From the NCBI GenBank assembly GCA_038380795.1, contig CM076275.1, positions 4,652,501 to 4,716,500 of the forward strand: a DNA stretch of 64,000 nucleotides, read 5' to 3'. Every line of letters starts with the position of its first letter. The first letter of the stretch is position 1. Origin of the DNA: Pyrocephalus nanus (Eukaryota; Chordata; Aves; Passeriformes; Tyrannidae). This document shows, in pieces, positions 1-14,200 of this stretch. The notes below the pieces were generated by a model. That model saw only the letters and a list, made by a program, of their open reading frames with translations, was not told the DNA's origin and ran no database searches. Made by a program: the position numbers and the translations under genes.

Positions 1-2949
1 AACATGGTAAATCCCCATTCCAAGGAGGAGAACAAGTCACAAAAGTGCCTCCACCCAGACCCAAAAGCCCCTCAGGAAGCTGCAGGGGGGATGCAGGCTC
101 CAAAGCAAGGATGTAGAAGCTCAAAGATTTGGAAAGCAAACTGTAATGCCCATCACTTCTGCCTAAAATGTCTTGGATCAGGGCAGAGGAGGCAGCAGAA
201 GCCGTCAGACTGCTCTTGGGTACCTGCAGAGCAGGTTTGGGATCTCTTTCTGCAGCCCAGCTCCGTGGGTGAATCACACCGAAGGATACAAAGAGCTCCG
301 AGATCGCTGCGAATCCCCTGGGTTTCACCTGCCAAACAAAAGCGCTGGCAGGAGAGGAAATTCCCAGCAGGTATAAACCACCATCAGCTTCTGACAAAGG
401 AACTAGTGCTTCTGATTTGTCCTGGGGTTTTCATCAACCCCTTCAAGGGATTTATGAGACAGAGAAATCGGAGGGCAATTCATTTCGCTGCAAAACAGCT
501 GAGGAGGAGAGGGGAAGAGGGCAAATACTGCCATTGATCTAAAGAGAAAGAAGATGGGATTAAACAGTGAATTTTCATCATAGCAAAAGGTTAACTATCC
601 AGAGGAAGCCATAAGGGTTGGTATTAAACTCACCAGCTAATAGATTTAGTGAGGATCTGGGGAAGGAGGTGAATTTATGAAGTAGCCAAATACGGAGCTG
701 ACAAGAAGATAAGTTTGTCAAAGCCTGAAATGAAGCAAGTAATGAGGAGAAAAGGCAACAAAACGGCAAACTGACGTCAAAGCTGATAGATGTAAAATAA
801 TTGGGCAGGGGAAGTTAAGGTATTTTTCACATGGTTCTTAATTAATAATATTAAGGAGATCACAGCTTCAGTGTCTTGATGCTGCTCTGCAGGCAGCTGC
901 AATCCAGGGAAAAAAGGAGGATGGAGAGGAAGGCAAACAAGGTGTTAGTGTGCTTAGTGAATGGGATGAGGAATAACAGTATGAAGATTATAACATTATT
1001 AAAATTATGCTGCCTAGTCCCAGAATAGTTTTCACCTCTTCTAAAATAAGGTATTAATACAGACTTAAAAGGGGCTTTAGAGAGGGTGATAAGAATGATC
1101 AAAGGCCTGAAAAAAAAACCACCTTGCTCTGTGAGGAAAGAAAAAAATATATGAGATTATTCATCTTAAGATGGGCATGATAATAGGGCTTATGATGAAA
1201 AGCATATAAAATAGAGTGATATAGTGAAAATATATCACAGACTTCCATTCTCCTTGTCTCAAAACATAGGAGTAAGAAACCATCCCATTCAAATATTAAT
1301 TTGAAACTGATAAAAGGAAATGTGTTGCCCAGAGAAAGTATACTATTTCTCTGAATTCACTGAGGAATTTAAACAATGCCGAAGACCTGGAAGGTGCTGA
1401 GCCTAAGGTGGGGTAAAACACTATCCTGCCAGTGGTTCCTGCCCTCATCTGGGTTGGGAGCCTCCTCTTCCCTGGGAGAAAGACCCAGCATTTCTATGTC
1501 TCCTTACAACTTAATTAGGAACACTGAAGCTTCTGTCTTCAAAGCAAACCTAATTCATTAGCAATTTAATTATTTACCTGTGTAGCACAAATATGGCTTT
1601 CGAAGCATTTTTCTCTCAAATGGAAAGTGAGGGCTTTGTTCTTGGTGGGCTTTTTAATACTCTTTATTTGACTGGGGAATAAAAACATGCTGAAAGTGAA
1701 CAAAATACAGCATTACAGAAATCACGGGTCATTAAACCTCAAAATAATTGCAGCTCGACAGGATTTTTAAGTGAGGACATTACACAGGCAAACCTGAGGG
1801 GTGGAAAGAAAGAAGGGAAAAAAAAAGGAAGGGAAAAGGCTGAAAGCTTGTACATGTGGTCAATCCTACCAAACAAACCCCTCCATGGTTTAAAAGAAGA
1901 TGCATTTGCCTAATGCACTGTTCTTCCATGGCATGGGCATGGAAAATGCTCTTGGATGCACCTCAGGGCAGCAGAAACAGACTCACAGCACATTGCTCTC
2001 CTGAATTGAAAATGCACGTGCAGGAACCTGCAGCTCCTCGTCCGTGCATCGCTGAGCTCCGGGCACTTTGCTCCGGGCACCGACCACGCCACGGGCTGTT
2101 CTCCTTGTCACCTGTGGCCATCAGCTCCACGCTGGATTGCAAACCATCACACCCAGTAAAAAAAAAAAAAAAACACAAATTGGATTTGTTTGGCTCTCAC
2201 CAAACCTCTGGACTGGATTTCTTTCCCTTTCACCTCGTTCTCACAACAAGCAGCAAAGCTAGTGAGTAAAATGTCATGGATCGAAACAGCGCCAAAGGAA
2301 CAGCTGATGGCTGGAGCATGCAGGACCATGTCCCTGAGGGTGCTAGCAGGGCCCGGCTCTGGAGCTTTACAGAAGGAGAAAACCCTGAAGCAGAGGAAAT
2401 GCCTCGCAGCCCAAGAGGAAAACCCCTTTTATTACAACCTAATTAAGTTAATAGTGAAACGGAGGCCTTGTTCCACCAAACCCCAAGGCCCCCACGCATC
2501 CCGCTCTGTGCTCAGTGCTAACGGCTCCCAAGTCTGTCCGAAAGGAATCCCTCCAAGAAGGGAAGTCAATCCTTGAAAAAGGTCACTGTGTTAATCATCA
2601 CGCCCTTTCTCCAGCAGCAGCTGTCGCTAATTGCCTGTGAAGGAGTTGAAATGAAATTCTTGCTAATCCTTCTCCCAACATTACTAAAATCCAACATCAT
2701 CATCATCCCCCCCCTCCGCCCCCGGCAAATGACCACGAGCCACCAGCACTTTGCAGCTGAGGGACCAGCTCAGCCCATCTCAGGAGAGATGTGGCAGAAC
2801 TGGCTGGTGGAAAAAGCAGCTCCACTTTGCAAACTGAAGGTGAATTTATTGATTAGCAGCAATAAGTGCCGGGACCTCGTATTCCCCCACCTCCTCGTGC
2901 GATCGACCATTGCATTCATCCTTCCACTAAAGTTGCCACCGGACTCGGA

Positions 2950-3560
2950 ACAGCCGAAATCCTGGAACAGGGGGAATTTGTTTAATCAATAACATATGAA
3001 GCTTTTGGCAGGGCCGAGCATATGAGAGAATTTTACAACAGTGAAATAAAGTATTGGCGTGTTATAAACCAGAGGACACATATGGAGAAGTTAGAGCGAT
3101 GTACTAAGAGGGATATCAAGGAAATCACAGAAGTTTTGGCTGGAGTCCCTGGCTCCGCTGATGCTAATAGCTGAGAACTTCAATGCAAGTCAGGTTTGAC
3201 TTCTTTTTCCAAAAGAGTAACTCATTTGCAATGCATGTGACTGTACTGGAGTGAAAGGATATTGAGTGTTCCCCTCGCTCCGCTGTGTATGTAAATTGTA
3301 CATCTTGTCTACCTACGGATCCGCACCCACAAACAGATCACAATTTCCCCATTGTACCAACGCCTGATCGGATGCACGACCGTGCTCTTGGGTAGAAGCA
3401 GATTTTAAAATCACATACTGATCATGGGGATGAGCTGATCTGAATTGCATTTTGTTTTAGCAGTCTTAAATAATTTGCAGAATGCTTGAAATAAAAGGCA
3501 CGCAGAACCTTTTTAAAATTACTCAGCATTAATATTTGAAATATTTATCCCCTGGGGTGC
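2950..3560. promoter_or_regulatory. Candidate conserved non-coding element
   Basis: AT-rich intronic island that differs in texture from the flanking GC-richer DNA. It has three CATATG E-boxes (about 2,994, 3,019 and 3,079), an octamer-like ATTTGCAATGCAT (about 3,227-3,239) and several AATAAA/TTTAAA-type words. CpG dinucleotides persist in the AT-rich context around 3,270-3,390. The composition resembles deeply conserved vertebrate enhancers, but conservation was not tested. Confidence 0.25.
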
Positions 3561-6500
3561 AGGCTTGTAACACAAGCACTTAATGGGGTACATTTTCTTC
3601 TCTCTGGAGGAAAAACAAGACATTGCCATTAAATAGCACACTTAGACCAACTAACTATAAGTGTTGATGCTATCTGAGGGCTCTTGTTTCATTTTATATG
3701 CTAGGATAATTCCTGGGAAGAAAAACATACCGCTAAAAGAGTAGGAAGACCCACTTCTCCCTTTTGTCATTCATCAGCCAAGAAAACATGAGAAAGGGTT
3801 ATCAAATAATGTCAACACCCCCTCCCACAAAACCAGACCAGCTGCTTTAGAGTGTGAAAAAAAGCCCTTATTTCTCCCCCTTGCAGGAAACCCATCACTG
3901 GGAGTACAAAGATGAAATTACTGAACTGCCAGCAACAGGACAAACCCAGAACCAGGAGGCCTTGGTTCCACATCCCAGAGTAGCCCAGCTGCAGAGCTGC
4001 CCTGCAGCCCTGTGCCAGCAGCAGCAGCAGCAGCAATATTCCAGCAGACCAGCTCAGCTGAGAGGCAACACAGATGCTGGTGATGGCACAGCACAAGGTG
4101 GGGGTTGCAGGACGTTTCAAGGGTAGAAAATAAACAGCTGGAGGGGAGGAGGATGCTGACTACGCGGGTGTCCTACTGCTAAGACCTTTGGTTGCTTATT
4201 AAATGATGCCTGAAAGCTTCTCAACAAGCTGCTGCTCTGAAATGTTACTGGCATCTCCCACTCCCCCGTGCCGAGCTCAGGGCAAGGTGTCAGCTCTTGG
4301 CGATCTCCAGCCGAAATGGGCACGGTGCTCCCTGCCAACACCCAACCAGCCCCACGATCCCACGCGTTGATCCAGCTGGAAAAGTAAGCATCCTCACTGC
4401 TGGCTTCATTTTGTGTCAGATCATCCTGCTGACCGAGCCAGTGATGCAAAGGAAGCACACGGGAACTAGGATGCCCTTTTGGACAACAGCCCAAGTGGAG
4501 AACAGTTTAAATGGCTGTGAAACCACATCCCCAGAGGTTTTGCTTTCTTGCAATGTCAGGTTTACCCAAAGGCTTAAAGGCAATGCCCTGAGCTTTACAG
4601 CCTGCTGCTTGCCACCTCCAAAAATAGGTGTGCTTCCCAGAGCCTGGGCCCACAAGGCCGTGGTATTTATGCTTAATTTCACAACTATTCTTAAAGTGCT
4701 GCTGAGTCCTGGCAGAGGAGACTTTACGCTCCCTGTGAGCAGAGATGTGCTGTTCACACCTCTCATTCCCTTTGAACATGTCTATTTAAATGGATTTGGG
4801 TTTCCAGTATTTCACACACAGTTGCCTTTACTGGTGCCATGCATAACGTAACCTAATTGCTATGTGGGCTGCTGTGGATCAGTTTTCCAGACCTTCTACC
4901 CCGAGGGAAGCTTTGTTACAGAGATTTGACGTGCTTAGGTGCTGCCAGGAGAATGCAAAATGGGCTGCCAGGAGAAGATCCCCAGTCTCCTTGCAGGAAC
5001 CCACAAGCTGTGCCCAGCAAACAGTGTCAGAGCCCATGGAGAGAGTTCTCCACGATGAAACAGTTGCATCTCATGCAGCCCAGAAAGCACCAGTGCAGCC
5101 ATACATCCTCACAGGAGCATGTGTAGGATGACATTGGATCAGGCTGTCTACACAAGGAGGTGTGAGGGGAAGGCAAGAGTGGGTACAGAGCTCCAGAGGG
5201 GCCATGGCTGCTTGGCACAGGCACAGGAGGGAGAGAGGAGGGAGAGGCCTTTTGCATAAGACAGACCCCAAGCACATCTGAGCAAAGCCACGGCTGGTAC
5301 TGAAGGAGTTAAACTGCAGAAATCACAGCAAACTACACCAGTGGGAGGGAGGGAGCACAGGGCCTGACCCTGCTCGCTGCAGTCTGCCTGTCCCAGGGGT
5401 GCCAGGAGGTCAAAACTCAGGAAAAATCCCACCACGGGGGAGTGAGGCTCAGCACGGCACAGGGAAAACAGCAGCATGACTCACCCACAACACAACTGCC
5501 CTTAAAATTTGCAGCACGAGTATTTAGAGTGTAATTTGAGCCCTTGTTCCCTGTGTGCAAAGAGGTTTATTGGACTTCGGTTCCCGAGGAGGTAATTTCT
5601 GTACTCAGGTGCTTTAGGTAACCCTGATGCATCCAAACACCGCTTTGGAAAGGGTCTCTCACCGACCACTGAAGCTGCTCAGCACCTCTTTGAGCACTAA
5701 AAGCTGTCATTTGAGCATGTGAAAAAATGCTTAGCAATCAGTTCATCCTTTGGAGTGCCTTTATGAGACATCCATAAAGCAAATCACCCTGGGTGAGTCC
5801 CCTGTTAATAACTTACCCTCCTTCCCAGCTTCCCAAAGCTTCCTTCACACGGATCAGCTTTGTTCCCCAGGATCACCACCGTGCATAGCTGAGAAAAATC
5901 TAATCCAATTTTCGTCTTCTTTAGGAATAAAACATCAAGAGCAGGCAGTCAGCCTGTCAGATCCAGCAGCAGTGTGGAAGAAGTGGCGGCAGAGTTGTGT
6001 CATCATTGCCAGCAAAACCATGTCTGAGGGAGCAAGGGAGACGGAAGAGCTCCAGTGCAGTCATGGGCTGGGAGGAGCAGTTCAAGATACACAACCTCTT
6101 TTGGGGAACTCATTATTTAGTCTTATGACCATGGAAAAAAGCCAAAATGTATAAACTGTGAGATCATGACTTTGTATGTGGGTATTTAGGACTTTGAAGA
6201 TACTCCTAGAAGACCCCCATGGCCATACCCAAAACCTAGTGAGAGCAGGGGCATCACCACAGCCTTATAATTCAGCATACTAGAAGAAATACCTGAAGTT
6301 TTCCACAGCAAACCAGTGTCAGTCCTGCCAGTGCCAAGATACTGAAGGGATCCTGGATGTTGTCATCCAGGGTGTTGTCATCAGTACAGGTCAAGGGTTT
6401 ATTAGCCCTACATTGGTGCAGACAGGGGCAGCCCCAGCAGAGCCACCCAGTGCTCTGCACCACCTCCTTGGCATGGATGGTTTTGACAAGGTGCATATTC

Positions 6501-7639
6501 TCGGGCACTGCCCAGAAGTGTCCAAGCCACTTCAAAAGCCACAGTGGGGTCAGAATGCCACAGAGCACTGCTTTGGCATCGCCTTGTCCCAGTGATGTCC
6601 CCTCTGCCAAACCACCCTCGGCACCCCTGCAGCTCTGGCACCGCTCACTGGCAACCTGGCCAGTGCACACCGACTGTAGTTAATTCCCTGGGCATGTTTC
6701 CCTGCGGACAAGCCCAGCAGCTGAGTGTGTGTGTGTGTGTGAGCGTGTGTGCCATATCAAAATTTGAGGGGGGTGATGTTTCTGCAACCCTTCCCCACAC
6801 AGATTTGGGAGGTGTCAAACAGGCAGCACCCAGGAACAGGCAGGACGTGAGCGCTAAGCCAGGCTTGCACACCTGCAGTGACAAATAAATTCTTTAACAT
6901 TAGACAGCAGACCATAAAACGAAGCTATAAGCACATATCACCGCATATGAAGGGAAATGCATTCTGCTGTTAATGCCCATAACTTCCCTACAGAGAGTAA
7001 TGGATGCCAACAGGAGAGCAGACATCTGAGAGTGCCAAAACGTGCACTGGGTTTTTTCTAAGCTTGTGCCAGGCACACTACTTGAAATATGGAATGGCTG
7101 AGTTCTTTTTTCTCCTTAACCCTCAAGCCAGCATCAAATGCCCATGTGTTAATAGTGTCATTAACCATTAGGATAAATTACCAGGGTTATTATGAATTCT
7201 CAGAAAAAATACCTGTTTGTTTCTTTGGAGATGTGTTCCAGTTATTCACCGGGTTGTATTTCAGTTTAAACAAAAAGCAATCCCTATGATGGGTAGCAGA
7301 TAAGAAGTCATTCTAAATGATGCTGGAGGTCCTTCCCACCTTTGAAATAAAAATGTGTTATTTATGACCAGTGTACTACAGGGCCTGGCTGATCCTCTGG
7401 GGCTGAAAAGGAAGAGCCAGATGATCTTCCAAAGGCGGCGGGGGGAGGAAAAAAAGCCAGCTACGTTTCCCAGCCAGGGCAACAATTTATGGATAGGAGC
7501 ATTTTCTAACTTCAACTTCTTCAGCAAGGAGACAGTACACACACACATCTTGCTGTTCAAAGGACATCTTGTGCGTATGAGCAAATTTGTCCAAATCACT
7601 TTGGCTCCGTCCGAGGCAGCCTGTTCAGCGCACACTATT

Positions 7640-8220
7640 TCCAGATGTGCTTCCTACCCCCGTCAGTCCGGCTGCCGCCTCGAGCCAAGGGAGTTATATA
7701 AGCTGCAAAGCTTAATTGGATTATTTAGCCCAAACCGTTGGCCGAGAGGCAGCGGGGCCGGGGAGCTGGACAGGCGGCCTGGAGGGGACCTGCACCCACA
7801 CTGGCCCTGGGGGGGGGGAAGGGAGGGAGCAGAAGCCGGTAAATAAATTAAAGAGTTCATAAAGCAAGACCGGCCTCCCTGTCTCCCTCAAATGTTTTCT
7901 CACACCTCCCATCCCTTTTGCAGAGGGGGTAGTGGATGGCATTTAATTAGAGACATGTTTTCCTATTTTAAGGGCAATTAAAAAAGAATGCAACGAGCAT
8001 TTAGAAGACATGAGCATTTCCTCTCTGCACTAAGAAGCATTTCCTGACTGTGCAGCTCCACGACATGGAATAACACATTTAGCAACTTAGTTTTCCCAAA
8101 ATAGTATTTTTTTTCCCCCAAACTTTGGCTGTTGTGGCGGCTTATTTTCCATTTAAGGGCATAATCCTGCTCGTGGGATAACCCATCCCAGCGGATCTTC
8201 GCAGATGTAATTATTAGGGC
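7640..8220. promoter_or_regulatory. Candidate regulatory island with homeobox-type sites
   Basis: A CpG-bearing block (7,660-7,800) adjoins an AT-rich block with repeated homeodomain-type words: TTAATTGGATTATTTA near 7,711-7,726, AAATAAATTAAAG near 7,841-7,853, and TTTAATTAGAG near 7,941-7,951. GTTATATAAGC near 7,691 resembles a TATA box, but no start site or reading frame supports a promoter. Inferred from composition only. Confidence 0.2.
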
Positions 8221-11200
8221 AAAGTCCTAAAAAAGAAAAGTGTTGCGACTGTTCTTGGGAAGAAATCAGGAAAGAGAAGAGAGAGAAGCTGAAGAGTTTC
8301 CAAATGCTGCAGCTACCAAAGAGTGCCAGAATGCTTTTATTCCTTTTATTTTTAATAGAACTGGACAGTCAAGTCAGAAGTTAACACAAATACATAAACT
8401 CACACTAAACTTTAAGCAGGTTGCCTACACCGTTGCTTAAACAAAGGGTACGTGCACGCCTGACAGCTACTCAAACCTTAGTCATGAGGCCCTGGTTGGA
8501 CTTTGTATGGCTTCACTGCAAATAATAATAATAAAAAAAAAGCAGCCTGGCATCCTTCTCTGCCACTGCTGACAACATTCCCACCGCTCTCCACCAGGCA
8601 AAGTGCCACGGATGAATTCAACAGATTAAAACAACCAGAACGGTACAACAGGCAGGGATGTGCTCAGTTCTGCTGGAAGCAGCCCCACAAACACTACAAA
8701 TCACACACAGCACTCAGAGAGGGAAGATGCCTCTCACCACCCCAGCTCTGGCCCCCAAAGCATCGCACTCACAACCCCCCCAAATCCAGGGCTGGGAAGC
8801 CCCACTGTTGGCATCCACACTGCAATTCCCGGTGAATATTCCCATGAATGAGAAGCTGCGATCAACACACTGTGCAGAGTCATAGTAAACAGCAGCAGTG
8901 ACCAAAAAGCTCTTTACAGAAGGGCTTTTTGCTACAATCCCATGATTACCAGTTATGGAAATATTTCAAAAAAAGGCAGACAAAGAGATTTCCACAGGGC
9001 ACAGTGAGCCATCCAATTTGTGCTGTGCTTGGACTTCGTAAATCAAAATCCAAGCGACATTTACAGCACTCTAGCTGTTCTTTAAACTTTATTTTTCTTT
9101 ACTGCGTGCATTTTGTGCCCTCAGTGAGCTGCAGCTAAAGCTCTGTGTGACTGATGGGAAGCAGAAAGTTGGCTTAGGCTGACTGGGCAAAGCAGCCTCA
9201 TCTCCCCTCCTCGTTATCTGCATTAAGAGCTTCAACAAATTTGTGTAATACCCAGCATTATAGAAATGGATTTCCAACCAGAAGAGCAGTTGGCAGGATT
9301 AAACAAGTAGAAAAGCACATGCACATAAAAAATCAGGAGGTCTGCACACGAGCTAATGGAGCAGGCAGAAAATCACTGGGCATGCTCCCTGGGCTGTAGG
9401 ACCGCTTCCTTTACGACAGACAGTAATGTCTCATTACAGGAGAAACAAATACAATAAAGACAAATATTCCATCTTCCCCTGGCTACATTTTAAGTGTTAA
9501 GCCAATACAAATTCTCGGGTTATATTTCACAAAAATAGCTACTCAGGAAAAAAAAAAAAAAACAAACACAACAAAAACCCTGCTGGCAGCACAGCAGAGC
9601 AAATTTCATTTGAAAGATAAATCCTACATTCTTCATAGGCAGATGTGAAAATACATCAGACTTTATCATAACAGCTCCTCCCAGGAGCCAGAGAAGCCAC
9701 AGAGTAAATTTGCAACTAAAAAGTTGCTTCTTTTCCCTTCTTCCTCTATATTGCTTAACTCAACACAGGCAAAATTACGAGCAAACCAACAGTTGCTGCA
9801 TTTGGTGAAGAGATGCCACACACCTTCCCAGTGCTGCCACCGGTGCAAAAGGCACTGTGGAATCAACCCGGCACTTGGGATCATCAGTAAAACACTTGGA
9901 GGGTGAAACTGCAATTGCTGTCACCACAAAATGACCATTCAGCTGCACTCCTCCACCGAGGCAAGACCGTACCAACCCTCTGCTAACAAACACAGCCTTG
10001 TCGGGGTGTCTGGGCACGAAGGCGCCTGACACCAGCCAGTGGCTGCCAGGAGAAGGCTGCTGGCAATTTAGGGAACGCTGCCAAATGCTGAGCTGGACCA
10101 GGACATTTCAGCATCGCTATTTCTGGCTGATAAAAGGGCAAACTCAACCTACCTCCTCCACAGTCTGCTGAAAACTCCTGCGAGCCGACACCTGCCATGA
10201 TCTTAAAAGCTGCTCTTTGGTGCAGGATGATAAATCTGGATCACCACCACCTTCCCTCCTGCAGCAAGAACATTGCACTGAGGGGTGATTATCCATTTCT
10301 TACCAGGATGAGGCAGGGAGCAAAGGAAGAAGCATCTTTAATCAATTAAATCCCAGCTTGGTCTAAGCTGGCCAATCCCTGCAAAGAACATCCCATGGAT
10401 GCTTCCCCAAACCAAACGAAATTCCCTACGGGTGCAGAAGGTGTTGGAATTGCAGTGCAGAGAGACATGCACCCCACCCAGGAGTGCACTGGATGTTTAA
10501 ACATTAAAACCTGTGATTCCTTACAGGTCTGTACTGCCAGGAGTTCTCACCTACTCTAATGGCTAGGAAGGGGATGGATTCAGGGGTGGGAGCTGAAATT
10601 GCCCCAAGCAGTGGCAGCACCAGAGGTCTGAGGATGGCTTCCAGTCTTGTGCCTCTTGCAATCTCAAGAAGACCTTTCTGGATTAAAAATATTTTTAATT
10701 AGGACTAAATAGTGAATTATAACTATTAATTTTAGCTTTAATGAAACTATGAAGCAGCTCAGGTTTTCCCCCACTAACTAGGAAAAAAAGAAAACAAAAT
10801 ATATATATATAAAAGAAACCTGGTAACCTTGGCAAAGTTTTCGTGCTGCCTGAACCAAGGCTCAGGGATGACCTGAAGTGCAACAGAGCTGTGCAAGGGT
10901 GGCAGCTCCTGAAATTTGTAGTTTTGGCCAAACTCTGACTATGAAGTGGAAGTCCTGCTGGCCCAAAGTCCCCTGGATTCAAACACTGGAGACAAACCTG
11001 CACCAAGAAGCAGCTGTTTCCATGGACTGTGGCTTGGAAGAAGAACTCAGGCTTTCAAGATTGCTTTTTTTTTTTTTTAAGTTGGTTTACATATATTTAT
11101 TCCTTCTATAATCTCCCCTTGCCTTGCATCTCCACTTTGAATTATTTATCATCAGGTATCACATTCATTTGCATACTTTATGAGGTGCAAAACAAATGAT

Positions 11201-14200
11201 TAGTCATTATACATTAGACTTTCCCAAACCATCTGTGCCAGTCTCCACAGCAGTTTGGTTTTGGTTTTCTCTAACACTTGGGAGAGGAAAAAAAAAAAAA
11301 ATCCAAGGGGAGAATATTGGATTAACTGGAAACACAGAGTGAAAAAGTCCACGTGGCTGTGGATAGCAAAGCTTTATTACTGTGCTAGAGCCGTGCCCCT
11401 CCAGCAAGGTGCAGGTGATCATCTTCGGCGTAATTTAACCTGTGATACAAATTGCAAGCAGCATTATTTCAAAGACTTTTATTTATTGATTAGAAACAAA
11501 GTCCTTCTCCTCTTCCTGCTCCCTCCTTGAGTGGTGCTGATTGCACACAATAGAGAGCTATCACTTAAGGAGCCAATTAAGTCAGCTTCTGAAAGGTAAT
11601 TGAATAGCTGGAATTCTTAGTGCACTATTGTACTGCATTATCTTGATTGCAATGAAGGAAAAACAAAGCAGTCAGAGCAACAAAAATTAGAGAATGAGGC
11701 TCTGGCCACAGGTAGGATCCAGCAATGGATGGTCCCATTAATGCCCCAGAAAAAAAAAAAATTAATTTCCTTTCTGTGGTTACTTTTAACCCCTGCTAGA
11801 GGTGTGAGAAGGAACAAAAAAACCTTGGTCTTGTTTATATTCCGTACTTGGCAGGATTTATGAGGGATGGGCTGAGCTGTTGCCGGGTGCAGAAAAGCCA
11901 CAGACACCCCAGCAACCCCACCCCGGGGGGGGACCCAACACCTGGGCATCCTGTACTCGACCAAAAGCTTTGATCAAAGCATTTCTTGTGGCTGTGGCTA
12001 TGGAGATAATGCCTTCTGTACAGATCCACCCACGCCTGACAGAGGACTTCAGACTATCCTCTGTCAGAGCCACCAACAAATCTCTTTTCTGCCCTCCTGG
12101 CCACCTTCAAAATATCTGCAGGATTTTAGATCATCTCTGTGGTCTCCATACCATGGCCTAACTGGGCTAAAGCAAGACCAGGAGTTTGAAAGCTGTTGGG
12201 AAGAAGGATGTGGCTTCAATTCCTTAGAAAAAACAAGCTTAAAAGAAAAGAAAAAAAAAAAAAAAAGGAAAAACAGGCAGGGAGGGGGAGGGAGGAAGAG
12301 AAGGAAAGCGATTGTAAACCTGCCAATACTCAGAATTTACAAATACTAAGAATTTATATAAAATAACTCATTTAAATGCAGTAAAAAAACCACATCACAA
12401 GCTGAGAGAAGAATCCTTGGAACCTGAAGACACTGTCTGCAGACAGTAAAAATTCACCATCAATTTCTGAGCAACTACTCCAAGTAGTCACAGCACCCAG
12501 GCTATAAAGCATTTACACAGGCACACAAAACAGAAGCTTTTTCCACAGTAGGAAAAGAGGCGCCACAAAGCATAAAAATCCCCCTCTTCCCTCTGCACCC
12601 ACAGCAGCCCGTGGTGTGACCTCCCACCCTGCCCCTTCACCCGCCCGGGACTCCACAGCAGCACAATCAATCCACCCAACCCCTGAGCACACTGATGGCC
12701 AACTGCTGCTCTCCTCGAGAGGCTCTGGCACTTTCTGCCCCCCACACGAGTATTTTGTCTAGCACTGGAGCCCTGCTGGAGAGCACACAGCTGAGCAAGG
12801 CGAGATGCTGCGGCTTGGATGCTCTCTCCGTCCGTGCTCCTGGCAGCTCCCACAGCTCCAGGTTCCTTCTCTGAGCCCTGCAGAACTTCCCAGCCCTGAA
12901 CAAGTGCAGACCTCTCAGAGAAACACAATAAATGCCACTCCTTCAGTAACAAAGATGCCAGAAGAGAAATGCAAACCCATCCTTCTGTAGGCACGGCTGT
13001 TGTGTTTGAGGGGCTGCAGGAGGGATGGTCAGAGCGAGGTTCCAAAGGGATTCATGCACCTGGCAGGTTGGGAACCTTTCCTTGTGCCTTGATTTCCCTC
13101 CTGTGTGAATGACACCCAGCCAGCTTTACAGAGGGCTTTGCTTTTCATCAATTCACTTCCACGTCTAGGAGTCAGGTGCCACCACCTTTACCCTACTGCT
13201 CTGGGGCCTCAGGAGCCCCCAGCCTGAACAAAAATGTCCATTAATGCATTAGAAATTTGGCAGTGCAATGTAACTAATCCCTGAAATACATGTGGTACCA
13301 ATGTTTGCTACTGTGCAGCAAAAATACGGCATTAGCAAACAGCAAGTCCTGCCCAAATTTCTGCCTTATTCAATTTTGTCTGTCACTCCTCAGTTTATTT
13401 TGCAATTATATCTGCAATTTACGCTGAAATACAGGATGCAATTTACAGAACTTGAGCGATTTTTTCAAACCTGAGTAGTCTTTACCTCAAATAAGACAGA
13501 AGGAAGCCCAGGCACTCAAATACACCCCAAGAGTCCTGGCCCTCAGATGATATCCTGTAAAATGGGAGCTTTAGTTTTTCTTCATCAGCAGACTGAAAGC
13601 TCATCAAATAGAGCAAAGCACCAGCCTCTCCTTGGCCAGTCTGTACTTGAGACTTGTTCTATCTTTTCAAAAGCTCTTTTCAGTTACACAATCAAAAAAT
13701 TCTGCAAGGACTATATCTAGAGCAGCTCTAAAAATTGTTGGTACTTTCCCTGAGAGCTCACGTCAACTTATTGGATGGAGGAGCCAAGAGGAGAACAAAT
13801 ATTTCACGAGCAGCCACTGCACATAAATATTGCCCCTGACAGAGATGTGCCATGAATAGAATTGCATCCTCACAGCAATTACTGGTACACTCCAGAAACG
13901 ACGTTTGTAGAAGTCAAATAAATAAACAAACGTAGGCTTGAAATAAGAAATTATTTAACTTTCTAGCAAACCACTTCACCTCATAACCATGATTTCTTGC
14001 AAACACCTTGTGCTGACTCCTACTCCAGCAACACATTCGTGTACCTGCACAGGCACAAGGGACACGTACAAATCACATCTTGCAAAACAACTGCTGGCAA
14101 AGAGCAGGATTTGAGTATCCATTGTTCACTGCTCAGCAGTTACATACATTTTAATTCTGACCTCAAAACACAATTTGGACCACGGCAGATGTTTCCTACA

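Noticed and set aside
6354..6371. Small palindrome CTGGATG-TTGT-CATCCAG with a partial direct repeat
   Set aside because: Seven-base stem without flanking structure; too small to be a miRNA hairpin or terminator.
7685..7700. TATA-like GTTATATAAGC as a promoter
   Set aside because: No initiator, exon or downstream frame, and it sits in an AT-rich island where the word is expected by chance.
12488..13045. Reverse-strand open frame of 185 codons
   Set aside because: Lies on the MGAT4B strand, so it was tested as a possible MGAT4B exon, but it contains none of the conserved GlcNAc-transferase IV blocks.
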